Positions 11,589 to 21,909 of a stretch of 64,000 nucleotides of DNA are shown piece after piece. This stretch comes from Garcia nutans (lineage: Eukaryota; Streptophyta; Magnoliopsida; Malpighiales; Euphorbiaceae): contig CANTUV010000035.1 of NCBI GenBank assembly GCA_947685225.1, positions 3,665,501 through 3,729,500 on the forward strand, written 5' to 3'. Position numbers and translations under genes: made by a program. The number at the start of each line of letters is the position of its first letter. Within the stretch, counting starts at the first letter, position 1. The notes beneath the pieces were generated by a model. It was given only the letters and a program-made list of their open reading frames with translations, had not been told where the DNA came from and did no database searches.

Positions 11589-14125
11589 GAAATTAAAATG
11601 GGTACTGTTCCTAGTCACGAGTGGGCCCCCACATGCCTCTGCTTTCACCGGGAAAATAGCATTTCCGTTCTTCCAATCTCTGCTACCAAACAGGGAAAAA
11701 ATTTAGAGAAACGCTGATTACAGATATTTTAAAAAATAATTATTTAATATTTTTTATTAATTAAAAAAAATTATTATAATATTTTTTTAATAAATTAATT
11801 TATAATAAATATTTTTTAATAAATAAAAAATAAATTATTAATAATTATTTTTTAAAATGACTATAATTAATATTTTTTAAATAAATATATAAAATATTTG
11901 ATTAGTAATTATTAGTATTATATAACATTAAAAATATGTAAATTATTCTTTAATTAGCAATTGAACAACTAATAATTCACAATTAATGAACAACTTAATT
12001 GTGGTTTTTCAATTTAATTAGGCCTAGTTTTTAGTAAAATATATTTATTGGTATTAATTTATCTTAAAGTATTGTTCTTTAAATGTAAAATAAATTCTTA
12101 TTAATAATTTAAAAAATATATTTTAAATTATAAATAAAGTTAAAAAAATTTAAAAATATCTAATATATACATAACTAATAAAATTATTAGAATTAAATTT
12201 TTTTAAACTTTTTTGATGTAAACAGTAGATAATAATAACATAGTGTAGATAATCTAACTTTTAAATAAATACTCGTTTCTTACGTAAATTGTTACCTTTT
12301 ATAAGATAAGAATATTTTCATTTGTAAAAAATAAGTAATATCTATTAGAAAATGATAAAGAATATACATTTAAAGAAAGCACAAATTTTTTAAATAAAAA
12401 AATAAATTTTATTAAAAAATTTAAATATTATTTAATTTTATTCTAAAAATTAAAAAATTAAAAAATATTAAATTTTATATCTATATTTATTTGAGAATAA
12501 ATTATATTAAAAATAAATATAAAAATATAAAAATTAAATAATATATTAAAAAAAAAAGACAGCCAAAACTACCGTCATTTAGATATGATACAGCGCCACT
12601 TTTAAGCGAAAAAAAAAATGAATGAAAATTCAAAGAGAAAGAAAGTGGTTGGGTTTTTCTCTTCTTATTGTCTTGATGTATTGTTAATTAACCTTTTAGT
12701 TTTTAATTTTAATTTATTTTATTTATATTTAAAAATTAAATATATATACTTAGAAATCAATTAGTTTTTATGTTTAATCAGATAGCACACAGTTAATGAT
12801 AAAAAAATTAAATTAAGAGCTATTTAGTTTTTCGTTTTTTACATGATAGATATATAATCATAATCACATGCAAAACTTGAAATTTTTTATAAATTTTCGA
12901 TTTCCTACTTAATTTTTGGCTAAGGACCGAATTTTCTATTTCAGCAATGGTTAAAAAATAATTTTATTCCTCTTAAGTATGAGAATAAAATTATATTTGT
13001 TTATTTTATATTAATTAATACAATAATGTTCTTTATCTAATTGCTTCCAGTCACGGATTTTACTCAAGTATAATGAAATATTAAAATTGATATAATTTAA
13101 ATAATTTATATATTTAATTGATAAAAAAAAGTGCTGAAAATATATGTATATAATTTCTATAGTTAATTTTTTTTAATCAAATGATCTCATCAGAGCTACA
13201 CAATATAATAACTTTATATTTCTTTCTCAAAGAAAGAAAGAAAGAAAGAAAAATCAAATGAAAAAGAACAAGAACAAAACAAGCATTTATCAAGACATGT
13301 AAACAGATTCAGTGATTTATATAATCAATGCAGTAACAACATCATATCTTGAAAGAAAATCCCAAAATCATTTTGTTTTGGATTTAATGAGAAAAGAGAG
13401 GGGCAAGAACCTCATAAAGATTTTTCAAAAGGCTTGAATATATATATATATAAAGTGATTTGCCTAAAAAATTCAATCCTCCATTTGCAGTTTCCTCTTG
13501 CCTTTCTTTAATTTTGTTAATTAAGCAAAAAAAAAAAAGGCTTTTTACAAAAATAACTTAAAATAAAGTTGCTTTTTCAATTTTATTATATCATTTTTTT
13601 TAATCTTATGATAATATAGTTTTTAAATTGCAAAAGTACAATGATGAAATGGGATCATACTTTTTTTAATAAAAGTTGGACACGTGTTTTAAATATAGTT
13701 TTTAAATTATAAAAGTATAACAACAAAATTGGACAATATTTTTTGTTCAATGGGAACAGGACATGCATTTTTTTTTCCTTTAATACACAGGAGTGGTCCT
13801 TACATTGTTTTTTTTTTTGTTTTTTATCTTTTAATTTTAAAGTAAATTATTTAAAATATTTATATTAATTTTCTATTTATATATAATAAATACTCATATA
13901 TTCCATTTTGATAATAAAATTTATATTTATATTTATATTTTTTTAATTTATATTTTTTAAAATAATTTTAATATATATTTTAAAAATTCTTTAAAATATT
14001 TTTTTAATATATAACATAATTCATGTATTAATCATTATATTACAATACAAAAGAAAAAATATATATCCATTATTATTTTAGTATATAAAAATATGTTTCA
14101 TACATACTTTTTCTCTCTAATAAAA

Positions 14126-14770
14126 AAATATTATTATACAATTATATTTTAATATCTGTAGATATATGATAATAATATAATTACATATGTCGACTGCCTT
14201 AAAAAAATATCAAAAAACAGTTATAATATCTTAATATATAAAGGTATATACAGAAAATGTCTATATACATATTGTTTTAGAAAAAAAAATATCAGTGTGC
14301 AGTTATTATGTCTTATTATATTTAGATATATACTAATTATAACTACATATATTTATTATTTAAAAAAGTATCAATATGCAGTTATAATATCTTAATATAT
14401 AAAAGTATATATATTATACTTATTATTTTAGAAAAAAAATTTCAATATGTAATTGTTATATCTTATTTTATTTAGTTATATGTTAACTATAACTACGTAT
14501 ATCTATTGTCTTTAAGAAAATATCAATATACAATTATGATATCTTACTGTATAAAAATATATATAACATATATTTACATATATCTATTATCTTCGAAAAA
14601 AAATATTACTATACAGTTTTATATTTTAGTATATGTAGATATATTTTAAATATGACTACATATATCTATTTTTTTTAAAAAATAATAATATCAGTATGTT
14701 ACTGTAGTATTTTAGTATATAAAAATATATGTAACATATCCTTATATATATTATTATTTTTAATTAAAAT
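14126..14770. repeat. Diverged ~80-bp tandem array with dimeric structure
   Basis: A motif close to ATATCAATATGCAGTTATAATATCTTA recurs at about 14130, 14207, 14289, 14368, 14439, 14520, 14603 and 14688, a spacing of 71-85 bp. Copies alternate: one type continues TATATAAAAGTATATATA, the other TAGATATATACTAATTATAACTACATAT, so the real unit is about 157 bp. The copies are considerably diverged. No coding content. Confidence 0.6.
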
Positions 14771-15849
14771 ATATATATTATATACCTATATATACTCAAA
14801 TATATTTATATATATACTGTCATTTAGTTATTTTTTTCAATTATTGTTATACTCACATATATTATATGTTGAATAATTATTATTATTTTATACAAAAATA
14901 CATGATTCTCCGATACAATGAAGTATGGCAATTAATCAGTGCATGAAAATGAAATATGAAATTTTTTTTGTCTCATCTATAAACATAAATTACAGATAAA
15001 ATTAACTTTCAAAATATAACTTTGATTAACATGGTTCCTTTGAATATGCATTTCTTGGAAAAAAAAATATGAATATTTCTACTGCTAAAAAGCATTTGCA
15101 AATGGTTTGGTAAAAGTCAAAAAATAGTGAATGAGACAAACAATTTGAGTCCAAATACATACTTGAGAGTTCACTGCAAAACAAGAGATGATGATTTGGG
15201 TGAAAAACTACTTCATTGGAAAGACTATTTTTCTTCACATATCGTCCAAATATAATAGATTATGGCTAAAAAAAGTGTTTAAAAAAATATGAATATCATA
15301 ACTATATAATAGCCACGATAAATAAAAATCAAGATTTCTTAATCATCATCATCTTCAAAAGCAAATAAATTAAAATTAATCTATGCATATGCAATGTATA
15401 AAATTTTAAATATTGGTTTGTTTTCTATCATGGAATTAAATAAATGATGAAAAATTAAAAAAATTACAAAAATTATTTCTTTAGAACATTTTATCAAAGA
15501 TATGGAGTGTGTTATATTTTAAAAAAAAAACCCTCAATAATTACATTTAAAACTCCAAAACATAAATAAAAAAAATCAAAATCAAAATTGAACAACCTGT
15601 AAAATTTATCAAATTGATTTTTTTTCATTCTCTAATAAGTTGATTTTTCAATCAGATCACTAATCCATTCACAATGACAAAAAAAATTATTTTATTCCTT
15701 TCTTACCATTGCTACTTCTTTTCTTTTTTCAAATCGAGTCTTTCTTTTCTTCTCATCAAATTATATTTTAATGACAATAGTTATTCTATTGGTTGCTTAA
15801 ATAAAAAAAGATAAGCCAGCTAGTGATGATTGGTGTAGTCAATGCAACA

Positions 15850-16140
15850 GTAAAAAAGTTAGAATTTTTTTAAAAATATCCTAAAAAATAAAAATATTTT
15901 TAAAAATATCCTATTTTTATTTTTAATTTTAAAAATACTCTTTTTACAACTTTCAATTTCAAAAATCTCTTTTTGGAAGTATATCTTTAATATATATTTA
16001 ATATATTAAAAATATATTCTATTTTTAAAAATATATATTAAGTATATATTCAATATATTAAAAATATATAAAAAATATAGAGTATTCTAAAAAAAATTAA
16101 AAAATATAATATAAGGTATAATTTTCTCAAAAAAGTTTGA
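15850..16140 (+). repeat. Dispersed AT-rich repeat, copy 1
   Basis: Contains TTTTTAAAAATATCCTA, AATTTTAAAAATACTCTTTTT and a far end TATAATATAAGGTATAATTTT. A related sequence occurs in inverse orientation at about 34550-34810. The two share block order, suggesting one small non-coding element family, possibly related to the MITE at 3873-4364. No ends or target duplications could be fixed. Confidence 0.3.
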
Positions 16141-16539
16141 GAAGTTCGAATCCAATAGAAAAAATATATATAAAGCAAGAGGGAGGGAAGAAGAGAAACA
16201 CCGTAATTTTAAAAAATAAAAGTAATAAAAAAGAAAATTGAAAAAAGAAAAAAATAGAATTAAAAAAGAAAAATAAGGACAATAAAATTAAAAATAAAAC
16301 TTAAAATATAATATATGACGTAATTACCTAAAAAAAGAGAACAGCAATTATTGCATTAGACGTTATGACTATTAACTAATGAACTCAATTACGTGATGAC
16401 ATCTTGGACATCGACCAATAAGGCAAGCAAGACCCACAAACAATACGGGCAACCAGCCAAGTAAATTATCAAGCCTTGTAGTGGACTTTCAAGGCAATTG
16501 AACCAAATGTTTGTAACCATTTAAGGGATTTAATTATTA

Positions 16540-17408
16540 GGTTGAACCTCTGGGAGCTTCTGAATCATTTGCTTGCGTGCATCCAACTTCATGATTTCGT
16601 AGGAAGTTTCTGAATAATTATTATTGTAAAGCTGCACCAGTGGTAGCTTGTAGACAATTTCCTAACGGGAAAGCAACCTGACAAATAGAAGAACAAGCAT
16701 TAGACAGGAAGACATTTTGCAGCGCACACAACCAACAAGTAATAACTGCAGAATTAATAAAATGGCTTCAGATATCAGAATTGCAAGGCATATATCCAAA
16801 GCCATAAGATTTCTGGAAAATGCAGGCAGTTTTAGAATTTTCTTGTAAACCAAATACTGAAATATGTCAGTTCCTCCAGCAACCAATTACTAACAGCATC
16901 GACAAGATCAAATGCTAAGCAATCTCAATGAATTGAAGCCAACCCAATGAACTAGAAATCATCTCAAAACTATGTTGGGCCAACAATCTTTAGATTTAAA
17001 GTCGAAGCCGAATCCAGCAGTTACTAGCACGAGCTGGAAAAGGTTTGGATTTATGAATCATTATTAACACTCAGTAAAGAGAGCTTTACCGTCCTTGTGT
17101 TCTTATCCGATTTAACTCCAAAATGATGATTTACACCGAATATATATATGAACATAAATAATCAAAAAGAAGGCAATTCGAAGACAGATGGAGGAAAATA
17201 CTCACAAATGGGTACTTGAGGAATTTGCACGGCTATGATTATGCAGCTCCAGTTCCAATGAAGATGCTGATGCAGCAGCAGACAGTTTGGTTCTTGATGA
17301 TGAAGATTTGAATAATGAAGGTGAAGAAGAAATAAAAGGAAAGGAGAGTGGAGTTTGTAAAGTCTTGGAGAGGCTGACAGCCATTAATAATTGTAACCAC
17401 AGCCACAA
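16540..17408 (-). pseudogene. Red chlorophyll catabolite reductase pseudogene, copy A
   Basis: Fragments of an RCC reductase gene in correct order on the minus strand. The 5' part (17408 to ~17168) encodes a Ser-rich transit-peptide-like N-terminus ending LELELHNHSRA; a frameshift then moves the match to another frame, where KFLKYPFVSI can be read. The downstream two thirds of the first exon is not found. Further on, 16640-16680 gives VAFPLGN...TTGAAL, a decayed match to the VDFLLGS...PTGGAM segment of copy B. About 16545-16605 gives YEIMKLDARKQMIQKLPEVQP, the family's linker, then a stop. Internal deletions and frameshifts make this non-functional. It lies about 1 kb downstream of copy B, which shares its N-terminal sequence, so they arose as a tandem pair. 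Confidence 0.75.
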
Positions 17409-18375
17409 ATCAAGCTATCACTGATATTTATGGTTTCTTTAGGTTTGCTCATCTCAGCTCACTTTACAAGTTGGATGGAATATAGGAATCTATTTATTTA
17501 TTTAAGTACTCAGATTCCGATTAATTTCGACATAGATTCAAATTAATTTAGATATCATCTAATCTATATATTAAATAAAAACATTTGCAAAGAAAAATTA
17601 TAATTTTTTCGATTACAATCCAACTAGAATTTCAATTTGCAACTACTCGGTCTTAGAGACGAACAAAACTTACATGGTAGCTGCATCAATTATTTGCCTT
17701 CTAAATAAAAAGAAATGGCTAATGACCTTCCTTATAAACTTAAAATTCATTCAATACCAATCTAAAATAATATAATTCAATATGAAATGATTTGGATCAC
17801 AGAATAAGGTTCTTTCCAATATTTTAAATAATAGCAATAACAAAACGAAATTTCAAAGTGAATTTATAAATTTATATTGATAGCGACTGAAACTATGGTT
17901 TGAATGATTACATAGCTTATACATCATCCTATTGTCATATATTAAATATATTTACATAATTGCCAGTGCAACTAACTAATCAAGAACCAGACAAATAGAC
18001 TAAATAAATCGAGAGTAGTTGTAATGCAATTTATTTATATTTTTTAACAGACTTTCAACTCTAAAATTATGTTTCAACTGAAAAAATATTTAACAATATT
18101 TTCCTAACATATTTAATTATATTCTCCTAAAATAATATATTTAATTATATTTCCCTATGTCTTTAAACTAAAGAACATGTAGACAGATTTCTTCACCCAC
18201 CATAGCCAAAGTATTTTCCTGTAGAATATACAATATAGGATTTGAGGTTCTTTTTTTTCTTTTTCCTATAGAATCAAAACCTATCATCCAAAGAACTCAA
18301 ACAAAAAGCCATTATAGCCAATTGTGACAGAGTAATGGAAAAAGAAAAAAAAGAAATATATTACCTTTATAAAGC
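17409..18375. other. Spacer between the two RCC reductase copies
   Basis: AT-rich, with no coding region and no clear mobile element. It probably holds the old promoter of copy A and the 3' flank of copy B. Confidence 0.5.
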
Positions 18376-19619
18376 TCAGACATTATACACATTCCTTATA
18401 ACTCCCCAAACTCTATCACTAAGTTCTTGCCCAAACAACCTTGCAAAACTAGATCCCAAATCAATATCAATAGTTTTCTTTCTAATAAGCTCATCCCTTT
18501 TCTTCAAATAAGCCCTTTCCTCCTCTTTAATATTCACCTCTGTCCGTAATCCACAAGCACAATTATCCAACCAAAACCCAACAACTTCCTTGGCAACAGG
18601 ACTTAAATGTTCTTTTATAATCTCCTCAAGACAATCTGCACTATCAGTTTCTATGCGAATCGCTATTGCCGTAGGTGAGAGAAGGCTACGAAGATAAAGT
18701 GATGGAGAGACAGAGAGCTTAACATCAGGGAGTCTTTGCAGCATTTGCTAGTTTCTAATTGAGAGTTTTCATAGAAAGTTTGGAGATAGTCTGGATAAAA
18801 AATAAGGTCTTTTCGAGGAGGCAAATCAAGAATAAAGACTAGTGTTGTTGGACTACTTTGGATGAGCTCAACTATGAAATTTGGTGCATCAGTTGAAAGG
18901 TTTAAATAAGCTGAAAGGCTTGTTATGTTCATTGCTCCACCAGTTGGTAGCTCGCAACGTAACGAACTTCCCAATAGAAAATCAACCTGACAATATCATC
19001 GAAAATATTGAATAGATTCAAAATATAAATTTACGTAAATTTATTTACTCATTTCAAACTAAAGATTGAATAAATTTAAATTAGGTTAAATTAATAAATT
19101 ATTAACCAAATTTGATTTGGACAATTTACTTCGTTTATAAATCTCAATGATCTGAACTAAATTAATTAAAATAATACTATAAGTAATTTATTTCTTTTTT
19201 AAAATAATAGAACTGAAAAGGAGAGAAAATGGCCCACATACGGCGGAGGACTGGTTGCCGGATCTAACGTAAAGCGCAACTTGAGCGGATCCACTGTCGT
19301 TTTGCAAATGTTGTAAATCAAGTGGAAGGGTACAAGGAAGGAGTTGCTAGTCCAGGCGATTCTCTACAGTGGATACAACATCAACCATCAGATCTCTGTG
19401 CGGGATCGATACAAAAGGGAACTCCAAGTATTTAGAGCGTACCTGATTGTGCAACTCCATCTCCGATGATGCTGAAGCGGAACGGAGTTTATTAGTTCTC
19501 GACGATTTAAATGAAGAAGAAAACTTAGGAAGAGATGGAAAGCGTAAAATTTGGCAGAAGCTAACAGCCATGGATGATTGACTGTATTTGAATCTGTATT
19601 TCTTTAGCCACAGCCACAA
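18376..19619 (-). pseudogene. Red chlorophyll catabolite reductase pseudogene, copy B
   Basis: Nearly full-length RCC reductase, the plastid enzyme that reduces red chlorophyll catabolite to a fluorescent catabolite (Arabidopsis ACD2). Exon 1 runs from the ATG at 19571 (or an in-frame one at 19619) to 19242; exon 2 is 18986-18376, joined across a GT-AG intron in phase 0. Matches to the family include FPFVSIPHRDLMVDVVSTVE, LPTGGAMNITSLSAYLN, NFIVELIQSSPTTLVFILDL, SPVAKEVVGFWLD and KTIDIDLGSSFARLFG. Two lesions break it: an in-frame TAG at 19347-19349 where the family has Ser (RLD-stop-QLLPC), and a one-base loss in an A run at 18743-18746 that shifts ETSK out of frame with MLQRLPDV. The rest is well conserved, so decay is recent or the lesions are sequence errors. 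Confidence 0.85.
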
Positions 19620-20078
19620 TTTTGTTTTTAGGACTTTATTTTGTAAAACATGCAGTAACTTTTATTTTACAGTAACTTTTATTGTTGCAAGATGTAAAAA
19701 AAATGAAAATATAAAAAATAAATCATTTTATACGCTTTATTATTTAACCGGTTGTTTAATGTTCATTTTGATTCAATTATTTTTTACTAATTATCTAATA
19801 TTTATTTTGATCTAATTAATTTATCAGTTGTTTGATGTTTATTTCGACTTAATTATATAATTAATTATAAATTCTTTCACCGATTATTTAAGAAAAGTAT
19901 TAAAATTATATATTTTAAATGTCAACTATTTTAGTTGCTACTTGAGGAGGAGGTGTATTAAGAATATAATTTTGTATTAAAAAAATAATAAATATATTAA
20001 CAATTTAAATATAAAAAAGGATAATTATCTATAAATTTAGTATTAAATATTTTAAGTTGATTGTAGTAAGTCTATTCT

Positions 20079-21731
20079 CTTTTAAATTTCCGGGGAACAA
20101 ATGCTTTTATGCATTTGTAAAACATGCATAGTGGATATATTTTGCAGTAACTTTTATTTATGTGGTTAAATGTGTTCTAATTATGCGTGTTATTTTTATT
20201 AGTATAAATATCAACATTTTCTCAGGCATGAATAAGTCCTGAATTAATGATTTAGATTTTTTTTTGGAAATATCATCAGAACTATAATTCAGCTAGATGT
20301 TTATAGGAATAATTATATGCTACGACCGTTGTAGCAATAAATGCCTACAACGGACCAATGGAATTCATACACGTTTATTAAATGCCTACAACGGACCAAT
20401 GAAATGAATCATTTAATAAACGTGTATGAATTTCATTGGTCCGTTGTAGGCATTTATTGCTACAACGGTTGTAGCATATAATTATTCTGTTTATAGAGAT
20501 CTTTTTATTGTGTGAATATATATATATATATGTGTGTGTGCGTGTGCGTGTTTGTATATTTTTATAAAGTTACTATATTCAAAAATTGATTATATATTTC
20601 GCATTAATTTATATTAATCAATATATTTTTTTCATATGTTTTTAACTTGCACATATGTGATATAAATTTTATTTATGTATATACATTTTTTGCCATAAAT
20701 TGGTAATATTTTATATTTCATGTTTGTTTTCTGTTTTATTTTTATTTTAGTTTAAAATAATTATAAATATATTAGAGATTTAATATATTAAAATATTTAT
20801 TAAATGATGAATGATAAATAATTTAGAAAAAATAAAAAAAAATGTTTGTTTGAGAGTATGTTTTAAATTATTTTTAAAGTTATCAAAAGATAATATTTAA
20901 TTAATTTAATTAAAAATGATAATGATATAGATTATTTATACTAAAATATAATAAATTTTTTTTTAATAAAATATGTAATTAAAATCTATAAAAAGCATGG
21001 ACGCAATCTTAAAATTATTAAAAATTATAAAATATTTTCCCATATGTTAAATAGGGATTATAAATTATAATTATTTTATGTTGTTTTAATTAGTATTTTT
21101 TCAGTCTGTTTCAAAAAAAAGTATTTTTAGTCGTATTTAATGGTTTAGAATAATAGAGCGTCTTGAAATTATTGAAATGGACTTTTTAAAAAGTTCATTA
21201 GAGTTTTATTAACCTTTGATGATAGATATATTTTTTATTCAATTTTTCTTGAAGTAAAAATGTAATAATTTTAGATAAATTAAAAGATGAGCGAATATGA
21301 TTTCTTAATATTTTACTAAAATATCAGCTTTTAAATGTGGGATTTATTTTTTCATTTATTGTTCTTTGTTAATTGCTTAATAAATGCCTTTATTTTTTAC
21401 CCCAAAAAAAAGTATTTCTTGAGCATTTTTTTTTGAACCAATTTCTTGAGCATTTTAATTAGCGTCACCTGCATATATATTTTATACTTTTGAGATAGAG
21501 AGGCAGTGTGTGTATATATATATATATATAATGTAATTTTGAAACAAAGAGGCATTGCTTCAGAAAATTTGGAAACTAATCAGTAATCACAGCGAATTGT
21601 TTATTTGATTAACTTTATCATTTCCTTTTTGGTGGGTAAAATCATTTTCTTCTTATTGTTACTGCAAAATATATCCACAATGCATGTTTTACAAATGCAT
21701 AAAAGCATTTGTCCACCCGAAATTTGAAAAG
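20079..21731. mobile_element. Candidate 1.65-kb element with 72-bp terminal inverted repeats
   Basis: The segment 20079-20150 (CTTTTAAATTTCCGGGG...TTTTGCAGTAA) is repeated inverted at 21660-21731, with only a few mismatches. The shared core includes ACAAATGCTTTTATGCATTT, GTAAAACATGCAT and GTGGATATATTTTGCAGTAA. Long inverted ends suit a Mutator-like non-autonomous element, but no target duplication was found and the interior is AT-rich and non-coding. An inverted local duplication is the alternative. A second palindromic MITE lies inside it. Its right end is about 180 bp from the HSFB1 stop. Confidence 0.5.
20307..20487. mobile_element. 181-bp palindromic MITE, Mutator-type (9-bp TSD)
   Basis: A near-perfect hairpin whose ends read GAATAATTATATGCTAC in both directions. 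The left arm continues through GTTGTAGCAATAAATGCC, CCTACAACGGACCAATG and ATACACGTTTATTAAATG; the right arm is its complement. The ~25-base centre repeats arm sequence (CCTACAACGGACCAATGAAA). The 9-bp sequence TGTTTATAG flanks both ends (20298-20306 and 20488-20496). Arm mismatches are few, so insertion was recent. Confidence 0.88.
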
Positions 21732-21802
21732 AAACAAAAAAGAAGGGTTAAAAGACCTATTTATCCTTTGATCTTCACCCAACACAGCAGCAACCTTATT
21801 AA

Positions 21803-21808
21803 TTTATT
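21803..21808 (-). terminator. Candidate poly(A) signal of HSFB1
   Basis: AATAAA on the minus strand about 100 bases past the HSFB1 stop. Position is right; the motif is common in AT-rich DNA. Confidence 0.35.
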
Positions 21809-21909
21809 ATTATATATTCCCTACACAACACACCAAGCATACTAGTCTTTTCAGAAGAGGTGCATCACTGGTATGCACGCGCATGGATCTTTACCATGCA
21901 CACCTCCTG

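Larger units (their letters stand above)
10025..16534. other. Long AT-rich intergenic region upstream of CYP707A
   Basis: No gene supported over 6.5 kb. Two GC-richer islands stand out: 10430-10615, with GTTACGTCA, a bZIP-type core, and 11440-11700, with ABRE/G-box cores, listed separately. The rest is AT-rich, with a GAAA microsatellite near 13229-13252, the tandem array at 14126-14770 and a repeat at 15850-16140. The frame at 15026-15238 has no recognisable content. Confidence 0.6.

Noticed and set aside
15026..15238. 70-codon minus-strand frame
   Set aside because: Low-complexity Ser/Phe-rich sequence in AT-rich DNA, with no family resemblance and no flanking exon signals.
16141..16160. 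TTCGAATCC resembling a tRNA B box
   Set aside because: No acceptor stem, A box or anticodon arm fits around it. A similar GATTCGATCC near 29755 fails for the same reason. No tRNA gene was found in the window.
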